In this document: positions 37,173 to 43,673 of the stretch, piece by piece | Layout of the letters: each line of letters starts with the position of its first letter | Numbering within the stretch: the stretch's first letter is position 1 | NCBI RefSeq assembly: GCF_024699275.1 | Contig: NZ_JAILPX010000017.1 | Location: forward strand, 1 to 43,673 | DNA: 43,673 nt | Direction: 5' to 3' | Origin: Selenomonas sp. | GTDB lineage: Bacteria > Bacillota_C > Negativicutes > Selenomonadales > Selenomonadaceae | Position numbers and translations under genes: made by a program | Notes under the pieces: generated by a model | What the model saw: only the letters and a program-made list of their open reading frames with translations | What the model was told of the DNA's origin: nothing | Databases searched by the model: none

Positions 37173-39008
37173 TCAATTAACGGCGGTTCCTTCACCCTTA
37201 GACGGATGCTTTTTACGCCATGCCTCCGCATACTTTTTACGCGCTTCATTTTTTTCCTGCTGCCGCTTCTTATATTCTTTGGGGCCAATCTCCTGCAGGT
37301 ACTCATCCGGGATGCGCCCTGCTGCCTTAGGCTGCAGGCGGTAGAGTTCCGCAAAATTTTCCCGGGCTTTTTCCTTATTCCCCCGTTCATCTTCAATAAC
37401 CGCTGTAAGGTAATAAGCAATGGCATTTTCCGCATCAATTTCCTTGGCCTTCGCCAAATCCGCCAGCGCTCTGTCCAAATCTCCCTGCATATGATAAATA
37501 TCCGCCCGATTCAGATAGGTATAGATATTTTTACCATCCGTTGCCACCGCCTGATCCGCTTCCACCAGTGCTCCGGCAAAATCTCCATTTACGGCCTTGG
37601 CTCGGGCACTAATTGCCTGGCTTTCGGCCAGGTTATCCATTTTCCGGCTGGCAAAAACCCTTTGCATCTGCTGATTAGCCTGTTTTCCCATGGCATAGTC
37701 GCTATAGGCATCTGCATTTTCCCGCATCTTCCTGACGATTTTGCCATCAGCATTCAAAACCTCTTCCCGCCTATGGGTAAGTTCCTGGGCTCGCCGAACC
37801 GCAGCTGCCCACATCTGATTTCTGGCGCCTGTAGCCTTCTCCACCCGGTAAGCCCGCTCCACCATAGTTTGCAATTTAGCCCCAGCTCGGTTCTTAACCA
37901 AGCAATGCTGTAACTGGTCATTTATCCGGTCTTCAGCCAGACAGATAAGGTTTCCTTCATCATTTAAACGGAAATTCCACCCCCCGATGGCATCATAATC
38001 ATGAAAGGCCTTGGCTAAAGCCCCCGCCACCAAATAAACCACCTCAGCTGTATTATCGTAATCATCGGCTGTAGACTCGACTGTCAGCAGCCTTTCTCCA
38101 TCAATACAGACATCTTTGCGGTTCTGTACGGCCACATGACCACAGCCATAATCCGCCATCATCTTTGCCAACCGATCTTCTCTCATTCTGGTATCGGGAT
38201 GGTCGCTGTAGCTTTCCCGCTCCTGCTTCTTAGGGTCAGGATCCTGATATTCTAGGAAGTTCTGCGTCTCATAGGTGAGATAATAGGCCATCCGGGCCAT
38301 GGCTGCGGCCCCGCCCCCGGGATTAAAACCAGCACTGGCCATGATATAGAAACCGCCTTCATCTGCATCATACTCGGTCGGCAGGGTAATATTCTTGGCA
38401 ATGGAGTAATTGACTAGACCATTGAGCTTATTCCAATCCATGGAACCCGTTTCCATATTAATCATACTCATCCCCATAGCCTGCGCCACTGCCTTGGCAT
38501 AATTCTTGGCACTATGCTGCTCTAATCCATGGGTCATCTCATGGGCAAAGACAGCGGCCAGTTCATCCGGCTCCATATTCAAGCCCCTGACCAATGCCCG
38601 ATTGATACTGATATAATTAGTCGGATAACAAGCTGCATTGAAATCCTTGCTATCATTCACAGCCCAAATAAAGGGAAGTGAATTGGTCTTGAGCACATAA
38701 TCCCCCTTAGTGATCAGCTGCCCCATAACAGAATTGACCACCTGCACATCATGTATATTAGGGTCCAGACCATTTTTCTCTATATCCTGCTGCCGGCTCT
38801 GTACCTGGGCATTTACATCATTGCCCAATGCCAGAATGCTGGCCAAACTGGATTTATAGGCTGCATATACGCCCAACGCTTGAGCCGCAGCCCCCCATGC
38901 ATCCATAGCCTGAGCCTTGGGGATAGGCACCAGCAGACTAATCCCCAGCAACCCCAACACAAACCCCCGGCTTATTTTTTTATAAGATTTACTTTTGAAC
39001 AAATCCAT
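37173..39008 (-). CDS. M48-family zinc metallopeptidase with C-terminal TPRs
   Basis: Secreted or membrane-attached peptidase (611 aa), BepA-like in build. A signal peptide (basic KSYKKISRG, then a hydrophobic stretch, cleavage near AQA-MDAW at about residue 36) precedes the peptidase domain with HEMTHG (zinc His at about 157 and 161) and the third-ligand segment TEYDADEGG. The C-terminal part (about 450-590) has tetratricopeptide-like helices (FAGALVEADQAVATD, YLNRADIYHMQGDLDRALADL). In a diderm Firmicute, outer-membrane quality control like BepA is a reasonable guess. ATG 39008 or the adjacent GTG is the start, with AGGAG upstream; 64 bp before secA. Confidence 0.85.
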   Translation of the reverse strand: MDLFKSKSYKKISRGFVLGLLGISLLVPIPKAQAMDAWGAAAQALGVYAAYKSSLASILALGNDVNAQVQSRQQDIEKNGLDPNIHDVQVVNSVMGQLITKGDYVLKTNSLPFIWAVNDSKDFNAACYPTNYISINRALVRGLNMEPDELAAVFAHEMTHGLEQHSAKNYAKAVAQAMGMSMINMETGSMDWNKLNGLVNYSIAKNITLPTEYDADEGGFYIMASAGFNPGGGAAAMARMAYYLTYETQNFLEYQDPDPKKQERESYSDHPDTRMREDRLAKMMADYGCGHVAVQNRKDVCIDGERLLTVESTADDYDNTAEVVYLVAGALAKAFHDYDAIGGWNFRLNDEGNLICLAEDRINDQLQHCLVKNRAGAKLQTMVERAYRVEKATGARNQMWAAAVRRAQELTHRREEVLNADGKIVRKMRENADAYSDYAMGKQANQQMQRVFASRKMDNLAESQAISARAKAVNGDFAGALVEADQAVATDGKNIYTYLNRADIYHMQGDLDRALADLAKAKEIDAENAIAYYLTAVIEDERGNKEKARENFAELYRLQPKAAGRIPDEYLQEIGPKEYKKRQQEKNEARKKYAEAWRKKHPSKGEGTAVN

Positions 39009-39041
39009 CACCTCATCTCCTGATAAACAAACTTATTTTTC

Positions 39042-39050
39042 ATTTTAACA
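39042..39050 (-). promoter_or_regulatory. Candidate extended -10 promoter of the M48 peptidase gene
   Basis: On the minus strand TGTTAAAAT (TG-n-TAAAAT) lies about 33 bp before the peptidase start. No good -35 is visible. Confidence 0.4.
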
Positions 39051-39130
39051 TATGCATATAAAAAATGGTTGAAAAGCAAACGAAAATTGTCGAACCGAGA
39101 ATTTCCGAAAAAAATTTGTTTTTTTTCCTT

Positions 39131-39150
39131 TATGTAACCCCAGTTACATA
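39131..39150. promoter_or_regulatory. Perfect inverted repeat, Crp/Fnr-type operator candidate
   Basis: TATGTAAC-CCCA-GTTACATA: 8-bp perfect arms around a 4-bp spacer. In shape (TGTAA-N6-TTACA) it resembles Crp/Fnr-family sites. Its centre (140.5) is about 41-43 bp before the predicted start of the small RNA, the standard class II activator position, and it covers the poor -35. Confidence 0.7.
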
Positions 39151-39167
39151 TTCTTTTCATAAAAGTT

Positions 39168-39176
39168 TGTTATTAT
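39168..39176 (+). promoter_or_regulatory. Extended -10 promoter of the intergenic small RNA
   Basis: TGTTATTAT (TG-n-TATTAT). The place of the -35, ATATTC at 39148-39153, is far from consensus, as expected for an activator-dependent promoter. Start predicted at 39181-39183, exactly where the first RNA stem begins. Confidence 0.6.
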
Positions 39177-39182
39177 AAGCAT

Positions 39183-39338
39183 GTCGATAAGAACTGCTTG
39201 GTTAATCCCCCAAGCAAAAACTCTTATTGACTCCCTAGACAAGAAGGAAATCCCACCCTTCTTGCTTCCCATTTCTCAAATTTTTTATCATCCCTTCCCT
39301 AGTAGACCACGGAGTTAATCCCACTCCGTGGTCTTTTC
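39183..39338 (+). ncRNA. Candidate small RNA with UCCC loops
   Basis: No reading frame of note, but clear RNA design. Hairpin 1: outer stem GTCGATAAGA/TCTTATTGAC and inner stem GCTTGG/CCAAGC with loop UUAAUCCC. Hairpin 2 (39240-39264): CAAGAAGG/CCTTCTTG with loop AAAUCCCAC. Hairpin 3 (39304-39334): AGACCACGGAGT/ACTCCGTGGTCT with loop UAAUCCC, followed by TTTTCATT, an intrinsic terminator. Four further UCCC motifs lie in the single-stranded linkers (39232, 39267, 39291, 39296). UCCC in loops is the hallmark of Gram-positive C-rich sRNAs such as RsaE/RoxS that pair with Shine-Dalgarno sequences. No plus-strand gene follows within 2 kb, so it is not a leader. No known family is recognised. Confidence 0.65.
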
Positions 39339-39353
39339 ATTATTCCCTAAAAG

Positions 39354-39390
39354 AAAGGCGCGTTGACTTTTCCCAAGCAACGCGCCTTTT
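39354..39390. terminator. Terminator of the dcuC-pepT-like operon (bidirectional)
   Basis: Stem AAAGGCGCGTTG/CAACGCGCCTTT with a 12-nt loop, T-rich on both exits. It lies 11 bp after the peptidase stop on the minus strand and also backs up the small RNA's terminator on the plus strand. Confidence 0.9.
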
Positions 39391-39401
39391 CCTCTGCTTA
39401 T

Positions 39402-40520
39402 TTACTTCTGCGCCACCGTTTTTACGATTTCCAGCGCCCAGCGAGCGGAATCATACAAATCCTTTTCTTCCATGTACTCTTCCTTGGTATGGGCCTTTTC
39501 CATCCCCACCGCCAATACTACCGTAGGCACACCATAAGTATTGAAATGGTTGGCATCGGATCCCCCACCGGATTCCTCTAATTCCACCGGCAGGCCCAGT
39601 TTTTCTGCCGCCTTAACCGCTGTCTGAATAGCCGGCGCATCTTTGGACAAAAGATACGGTCCATAATCGGGGCTGACCTCCGCTGTTATCTTACACCCTG
39701 TTTTCACTGCCCCTTTAACGAAATGATCACAGATTTCCTGCGTGATTTTATCCAATTTCGCTTTATCCCGGCTGCGGCTTTCATAAAACACATCACAGGT
39801 TTCCGCCACCACATTCGTAGCCGAACCACCGACAATCTTCCCCAGATTACAAGTGGTTTCCTCATCAATACGTCCCTGAGGAGCATCACTGATTAAAAGC
39901 CCCGCCGCACAAATGGCATTGATCCCTGCTTCAGGCTCAACCCCCGCATGACTGGCCTTGCCCTCAATATGAATCTTGATTTGATTCTTCCCCGGTGCCA
40001 TAAAGGTCATATGGCCAGGATGATTATGGGTATCCAGGGTAAAACCGAAATCAGCGTGAAGCAGACTGGTATCCAGATTCTGAGATCCATGTACGCCATT
40101 TTCCTCTGCTACAGTAAATACGACCTGCAAGGGGCCATGGGAAATGCGATTCTCCTTTAGCTGACGCAGGGTTTCTAAAATGGCAACCACGCCAGCCTTA
40201 TCGTCACCGCCTAAAATCGTCGTCCCATCAGAACGGATAATCCCCGCCTCAACCACTGGCTTAACACCACTACAGGGCTCTACGCAGTCCATATGCGCAG
40301 TAAGCATCACGGTAGGCGCTTCAATGGTTCCCGGAAAATCTGCCACCAGATTTCCCGTATTGCCGCCAATCTTTTTCCCCGCATCATCTTCTCTGACCTT
40401 TCCCCCTAATTCTGTCAGCCGCTTGGTTAGTAAATCTGCTACCTCCCGTTCGTCATGGGTGGAACAACGAATCTGCACCAGTTCCAAAAATTCTGCCAGC
40501 ACACGCTGTTCATTAATCAT
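39402..40520 (-). CDS. PepT-like M20-family metallopeptidase
   Basis: Cytoplasmic di-zinc aminopeptidase/hydrolase of the M20 family, closest in style to PepT-like proteins such as Bacillus YqjE (372 aa). Metal and catalytic residues are visible in LTAHMDCVEP, LGGDDKAGVVA, FTVAEENGVHGS, GFTLDTHNHPG and the C-terminal EKAHTKEEYM. The small lid domain lies around 180-290. It follows dcuC by 31 bp on the same strand and ends in a strong terminator. Pairing with a C4-dicarboxylate carrier suggests use of peptide-derived aspartate or related acids; that is inference. Confidence 0.88.
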   Translation of the reverse strand: MINEQRVLAEFLELVQIRCSTHDEREVADLLTKRLTELGGKVREDDAGKKIGGNTGNLVADFPGTIEAPTVMLTAHMDCVEPCSGVKPVVEAGIIRSDGTTILGGDDKAGVVAILETLRQLKENRISHGPLQVVFTVAEENGVHGSQNLDTSLLHADFGFTLDTHNHPGHMTFMAPGKNQIKIHIEGKASHAGVEPEAGINAICAAGLLISDAPQGRIDEETTCNLGKIVGGSATNVVAETCDVFYESRSRDKAKLDKITQEICDHFVKGAVKTGCKITAEVSPDYGPYLLSKDAPAIQTAVKAAEKLGLPVELEESGGGSDANHFNTYGVPTVVLAVGMEKAHTKEEYMEEKDLYDSARWALEIVKTVAQK

Positions 40521-40551
40521 TGGATATACCTTCTTCCTCTATGAAAAACAA

Positions 40552-41826
40552 TCATAAAAATAGCATCAAAACTAAAGCTGCCGCCAAACAAGGCAGAGCA
40601 TTACGCTTGGAAACTTCTATGGGATTGACCTTAGCCAGACCAGCACAGATGATTGCAGCGCCAGCCACCGGCGACACGGAACGACCCATAGCCCCAGCAA
40701 TCTGTGCCAGGGACCCCAAATCCATAATGCTCATACCAAACTGTTCCGCAAAAGGCGTAACTGCACCATTAAAAGCAAAGGCTGCAGCGTCCCCCGAACC
40801 GGAGATAACCGCAATCAGGAAGGGACCAAAGGTGCCTGCAGCTGCCGCTACAGACTGGGACCCCTTCATGACTTCCGTCAAAGCCCCAGTAAGACCAACA
40901 GCCGCCATGCCCGTGGTGAACACGCTGGCACAGACAATCAAACCAATAACATTTGCATAGGCGCTGCCCATACCATCAAAAAAATTCTTGCAGACTACCT
41001 GGGCATTGGACCAGGTAACGAATAACCCCAGCACCACACCGATAATCATAGAAAGAGCCACACTCATTTCCGGCAGCACGGCTATCTGTTTGGAACCAAG
41101 TATCAACAGCACCAACGGCACCAATGGCACGATAGCCCGCAAAGGATTGACCTTAAAGTCGTGTAAATCATGATGCTGCTCCTGCTCCAATGATGCCAAA
41201 TACGCTTCCCGGCGTTCCTCTGTAGCCCCCTCCTTCTGCAGAACCGCATAAGCTGTCATCACCGCAATGCAGGCAAAGGATGCAATCACCGAAGCCGGTG
41301 TTTCATTGATGATCACCGTCATCATATCCGTACCAGCCAAATCTGCCACAAAAGGATTATGCGCGTTCCCCGGACTGATGGCACTGCCCCAGGTACCGGC
41401 CAGAACCGTTGCTGCGGCCATAGCAGGATGAACACCAGCTGCGATAAGGGTCGGAATCAGGATGCTGCCCACTGCTGCCGAACATCCGGAAGCAGAAGGA
41501 ATAGCCAGGCTGATCCACCAGGTCAGGAAAAAAGACAGCGGCACCAGTACCATGCGTCCTTTTTTCAAAAGACCAGAAATGGATTGCACTAAGTGCTGGT
41601 CACATTCTGTAAGCTTCATGACATAAGAAAAACCCATTACCGTACAAATCGTCGGGACCAATGAGTTATTGGTCATAGCCTTCATAAAGGCTTTCATGAT
41701 ATCCCCTGGCAATCCACCAATCAGACACATAATCACGCCTGCTAAGAAGAGTACCAACCGCGCCTCAATCTTCTTGATAATCAGCGCAAACGTTAAAACA
41801 ACAAGAATACCACCAGCGAGTAACAT
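40552..41826 (-). CDS. C4-dicarboxylate transporter, DcuC family
   Basis: Anaerobic C4-dicarboxylate carrier (fumarate/succinate/malate/aspartate exchange or efflux) of the DcuC family, 424 aa with about 12 membrane helices. I start at ATG 41826, 7 nt after GGGAGG; the longer frame has no ribosome site. Typical segments are IPSASGCSAAVGSILIPTLIAAGVHPAMAAATVLAGTWGS and SGSGDAAAFAFNGAVTPFA. The central cytoplasmic loop (about 205-235) is charged with a QEQHHDLHDF stretch. Promoter at 41871-41899. In a succinate/propionate producer it could exchange succinate. Confidence 0.85.
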   Translation of the reverse strand: MLLAGGILVVLTFALIIKKIEARLVLFLAGVIMCLIGGLPGDIMKAFMKAMTNNSLVPTICTVMGFSYVMKLTECDQHLVQSISGLLKKGRMVLVPLSFFLTWWISLAIPSASGCSAAVGSILIPTLIAAGVHPAMAAATVLAGTWGSAISPGNAHNPFVADLAGTDMMTVIINETPASVIASFACIAVMTAYAVLQKEGATEERREAYLASLEQEQHHDLHDFKVNPLRAIVPLVPLVLLILGSKQIAVLPEMSVALSMIIGVVLGLFVTWSNAQVVCKNFFDGMGSAYANVIGLIVCASVFTTGMAAVGLTGALTEVMKGSQSVAAAAGTFGPFLIAVISGSGDAAAFAFNGAVTPFAEQFGMSIMDLGSLAQIAGAMGRSVSPVAGAAIICAGLAKVNPIEVSKRNALPCLAAALVLMLFL

Positions 41827-41870
41827 ACAAATACCTCCCATGCTCACTGTATAAAATTTATGCAACCATA

Positions 41871-41899
41871 ATTATACATTATCCTTAATCGATTTACAA
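41871..41899 (-). promoter_or_regulatory. Promoter of the dcuC-pepT-like operon
   Basis: Minus strand: TTGTAA (41894-41899), 17 bp, TATAAT (41871-41876), about 45 bp before the dcuC start. Confidence 0.75.
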
Positions 41900-42014
41900 T
41901 TAGTCCATAAAATATTAACGTACACCCACTATGTACTTGCTAATGATAATGCCAAGAAAAGAAAGCAGCGCAGCGCCTGTTATGATTTTTCTTTAGGGAT
42001 AAAGCCGATAAGTG

Positions 42015-42023
42015 TGGTATAAT
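42015..42023 (+). promoter_or_regulatory. Extended -10 promoter of the ArsR-family gene
   Basis: TGGTATAAT (TG-n-TATAAT), with no clear -35. A GGTA-TAAT-TACC dyad overlaps the -10 and could be part of an autoregulatory operator. Ribosome site AGGAAGGA at 42043-42050. Confidence 0.65.
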
Positions 42024-42058
42024 TACCCTGTAAGTCTAAAATAGGAAGGAATTTATTC

Positions 42059-42427
42059 ATGTCTGAGACAATCGCTACAGATATATGTGATACCCATCAT
42101 ATACATCCTGATATATTGAAACAATGCACCATGCACAAACTGGATGATGAAACAAGTCTGGCCTTAGCTGATTTATTTAAGGTTCTAGGGGATAAGACGC
42201 GCATCAAACTCCTGTCGTTGCTGGCCACCGAAAAAGAACTCTGCGTTTGCGATATCGCAGAAGCTCTGCAGATGGGCCAATCGGCTATTTCCCATCAGCT
42301 ACGGGTATTACGGGCTGCCAGACTGGTGAAATTTCGCAAAGCTGGCAAAGAAGCTTTTTATTCCTTGGATGATGATCATGTGCTCACCCTTATGCATCAG
42401 GGCCTTGATCACGTAAGAGAAGGCTGA
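42059..42427 (+). CDS. ArsR/SmtB-family metal-sensing repressor, CadC/SmtB type
   Basis: Winged-helix metalloregulator (122 aa) that leaves DNA on binding metal. Both known metal sites can be seen. The alpha-5 site D105-x-H107-(x10)-H118-x2-E121 fits SmtB/CzrA/CadC exactly. The alpha-3N set has C62 and C64 in ELCVCD plus N-terminal C10 and C23, as in CadC for Cd/Pb/Zn. The recognition helix is QSAISHQLRVL. No efflux pump or metal transporter lies next to it; the next gene encodes a cell-wall hydrolase, 31 bp downstream. Likely metals are Zn or Cd, by family knowledge. Confidence 0.9.
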   Translation: MSETIATDICDTHHIHPDILKQCTMHKLDDETSLALADLFKVLGDKTRIKLLSLLATEKELCVCDIAEALQMGQSAISHQLRVLRAARLVKFRKAGKEAFYSLDDDHVLTLMHQGLDHVREG

Positions 42428-42458
42428 TTGCTCAGCCATTTACGAAAGGAAGTCGCCA

Positions 42459-43217
42459 ATGAAAAAGCGTTTATTAAAGATAGGTACTGCTATCGGACTG
42501 ACACTTGTAATAACCAGCAGTGTAACACTGGCCTCTCCCACCTTACGGGAAGGCTCCCACGGTCATAATGTTCTGCTTCTGCAAAAGAAATTACAAGCAG
42601 TTGGCTACAAGATATCCAGCGTAGATGGCATATACGGCAATGAAACCGAACGGGCTGTTGCAGAATTTCAACGCGATAACAAGATTCGCATCACAGGAGT
42701 GGTCAACAATGCTACCTGGCGGGCACTGCAACAAGCCAAAAAAGTCAAATGGGGCAGCGATGTCCCACCGCCAACAGTCAAACAAGCTGGAACTTTACAA
42801 ACCAAAGGCCCATTGGCTCCCAACAACAAGCCCATTCTCGCCAAAGGTAAAGTTGGCGATTTATTGAAAACTGCCCGCTCCTATATCGGCGTTCCCTACG
42901 CCTTTGGCGGGGCAACCCCCAAAGCCTTTGACTGTTCCGGCTATCTGCAATATGTCTTTGCCAAAAACGGCATCAATATTCCTCGAACTGCCGACGAACA
43001 GTATAAACTGGGCCTGCGTACCAAAACCAGCAAACAGTTAGTTCCTGGAGATTTAGTCTTCTTCACTACCTATGAAGCTGGTGCCTCCCATTGTGGCATT
43101 TATCTAGGAAACAATGAATTTATTCACGCCAGCTCCAGCAAAGGCGTCCGGGTGGATACCTTATCCGATACCTATTGGGCACCTCGCTATTTAGGTGGCA
43201 AACATATCGTAAAATAA
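42459..43217 (+). CDS. Secreted NlpC/P60 peptidoglycan hydrolase with peptidoglycan-binding domain
   Basis: Cell-wall endopeptidase (252 aa). Signal peptide MKKRLLKIG plus hydrophobic core to about residue 26 (LAS-PT). A PG_binding_1 domain (about 30-95) with GSHGHNVLLLQKKLQAVGY and VDGIYGNETERAVAEFQ follows, then a Pro/Lys linker. The C-terminal NlpC/P60 domain carries the catalytic residues: Cys159 in FDCSGYLQ, His211 in ASHCGIYL and His223 in FIHASS. Expected to cut the D-Glu to diamino-acid bond of stem peptides. It lies 31 bp after the metal sensor gene and could be co-transcribed; a terminator follows. Confidence 0.93.
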   Translation: MKKRLLKIGTAIGLTLVITSSVTLASPTLREGSHGHNVLLLQKKLQAVGYKISSVDGIYGNETERAVAEFQRDNKIRITGVVNNATWRALQQAKKVKWGSDVPPPTVKQAGTLQTKGPLAPNNKPILAKGKVGDLLKTARSYIGVPYAFGGATPKAFDCSGYLQYVFAKNGINIPRTADEQYKLGLRTKTSKQLVPGDLVFFTTYEAGASHCGIYLGNNEFIHASSSKGVRVDTLSDTYWAPRYLGGKHIVK

Positions 43218-43225
43218 TTCATCTG

Positions 43226-43256
43226 AAAACACTCTTCAGCGTAAGGGTGTTTTTTC
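43226..43256 (+). terminator. Terminator of the P60 hydrolase gene
   Basis: Stem AACACTCTT/AAGGGTGTT, 6-nt loop, then a T-run on the plus strand, about 10 bp after the stop codon. Confidence 0.85.
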
Positions 43257-43274
43257 GTATAGGTACTCATACAA

Positions 43275-43301
43275 CAAAAAAGCCATTGCCTAAGCAATGA
43301 C
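43275..43301 (-). terminator. Terminator of the rRNA/tRNA operon
   Basis: Minus-strand stem GTCATTGC/GCAATGGC with a 4-nt loop, followed by six T, 12 bp after tRNA-Ser. Confidence 0.85.
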
Positions 43302-43313
43302 TTCACTTTCAAG

Positions 43314-43404
43314 TGGCGGAGTGGAGAGGATTCGAACCTCCGCACCGGTTACCCAGCCTAACGATTTAGCAAACCGTCCTCTTCAGCCTCTTGAGTACCA
43401 CTCC
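43314..43404 (-). tRNA. tRNA-Ser (anticodon GCU)
   Basis: Acceptor stem GGAGTGG/CCACTCC with G73 and an encoded CCA. Anticodon loop TTGCTAA gives GCU. A long variable arm (TAGGCTGGGTAACCGGT) marks the serine class; the T-loop TTCGAAT is present. Confidence 0.95.
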
Positions 43405-43409
43405 GTATA

Positions 43410-43485
<76 letters not shown>

Positions 43486-43497
43486 AGATATTAAAAA

Positions 43498-43574
43498 TGG
43501 GGCGACTTATGGGGATCGAACCCATGCATGCTGGAGCCACAATCCAGTGTGTTAACCGCTTCACCAAAGCCGCC
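43498..43574 (-). tRNA. tRNA-His (anticodon GUG)
   Basis: Anticodon stem-loop CTGGA-TTGTGGC-TCCAG (GUG). The extra G(-1) opposite C73, the histidine identity element, is encoded; T-loop TTCGATC and encoded CCA are present. Confidence 0.95.
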
Positions 43575-43581
43575 ATAAAAA

Positions 43582-43673
43582 CTGGCAACGCCCTATCCTC
43601 CCAGTCCGTCTCCAGACAAGTACTTTCGGCGTATGAGTGCTTAACTACTGTGTTCGGTATGGGAACAGGTGGA
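43582..43673 (-). rRNA. 5S ribosomal RNA, 3' part (cut by window edge)
   Basis: The minus strand from the edge reads the conserved 5S core: CCACCTGTTCCCATACCGAA, ACACAGTAGTTAAGCACT, then CTGGGAGGATAGGGCGTTGCCAG at the 3' end. The first roughly 25 bases lie outside the window. It is the last rRNA of an operon that continues into tRNA-His, tRNA-Trp and tRNA-Ser. Confidence 0.95.

Noticed and set aside
39183..39338. Minus-strand reading as a CsrB-like RNA with GGGA loops
   Set aside because: Only the plus strand has a promoter at one end and a T-run after the last hairpin; on the minus strand none of the stems is followed by a T-run and no promoter is evident.
39183..39338. CRISPR-like array because of recurring ATCCC loops
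   Set aside because: The repeats are only a few bases within different stems; there are no equal-length repeats or spacers and no cas gene.

Overview
The window looks like chromosomal DNA of a Negativicutes bacterium (diderm Firmicute), most likely Selenomonas or a close relative. The reasons are the two-subunit B12-dependent methylmalonyl-CoA mutase with MeaB (succinate-propionate pathway), the secA-prfB and tmk-rnmV-rsmA gene orders typical of Firmicutes, a CsaB-type pyruvyl transferase (cell-wall anchoring of S-layer-homology proteins), a DcuC carrier for anaerobic C4-dicarboxylate metabolism, chemoreceptors implying motility, and roughly 50% GC. The genus is an inference; no search was run.

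Layout. 182-5128 (minus): a nickel/peptide-type ABC importer operon with a sharp GC palindrome just upstream of its promoter. 5329-11917 (minus): a strong promoter and a cobalamin riboswitch with terminator drive mutA-mutB-meaB and a last gene encoding an MsrA-fold protein without any cysteine. 12008-13507: an NhaC antiporter. 13665-13880: two tandem 101-bp hairpin repeats with compensatory changes. 13915-19019 (minus): a tightly overlapping operon (small membrane protein, DegS-like kinase, Orn/Lys/Arg decarboxylase, dTMP kinase, RNase M5, RsmA). 19163-19624 (plus): a YgbA-family gene. 19701-23718: two chemoreceptors. 23907-29399: JetA-JetB-JetC (Wadjet type I / MksFEB-like SMC complex) without a JetD nuclease gene. 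29455-39008: csaB, a DUF5693 protein, a DUF2993-like protein, prfB, secA and an M48-TPR metallopeptidase, all on the minus strand.

39131-39338 (plus) holds what I consider the most novel element: an intergenic small RNA candidate of about 156 nt. It has three hairpins whose loops all expose UCCC, seven UCCC motifs in total, its own terminator, and an extended -10 promoter preceded by a perfect TATGTAAC-CCCA-GTTACATA palindrome centred near -42, the place of a Crp/Fnr-type class II activator. It resembles the C-rich, Shine-Dalgarno-targeting sRNAs (RsaE/RoxS type) in design.

39402-41826 (minus): dcuC and a PepT-like peptidase. 42059-43217 (plus): a SmtB/CadC-type metal sensor and an NlpC/P60 cell-wall hydrolase. 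The right edge carries tRNA-Ser(GCU), tRNA-Trp(CCA), tRNA-His(GUG) and the 3' part of a 5S rRNA, i.e. the distal end of an rRNA operon read on the minus strand.
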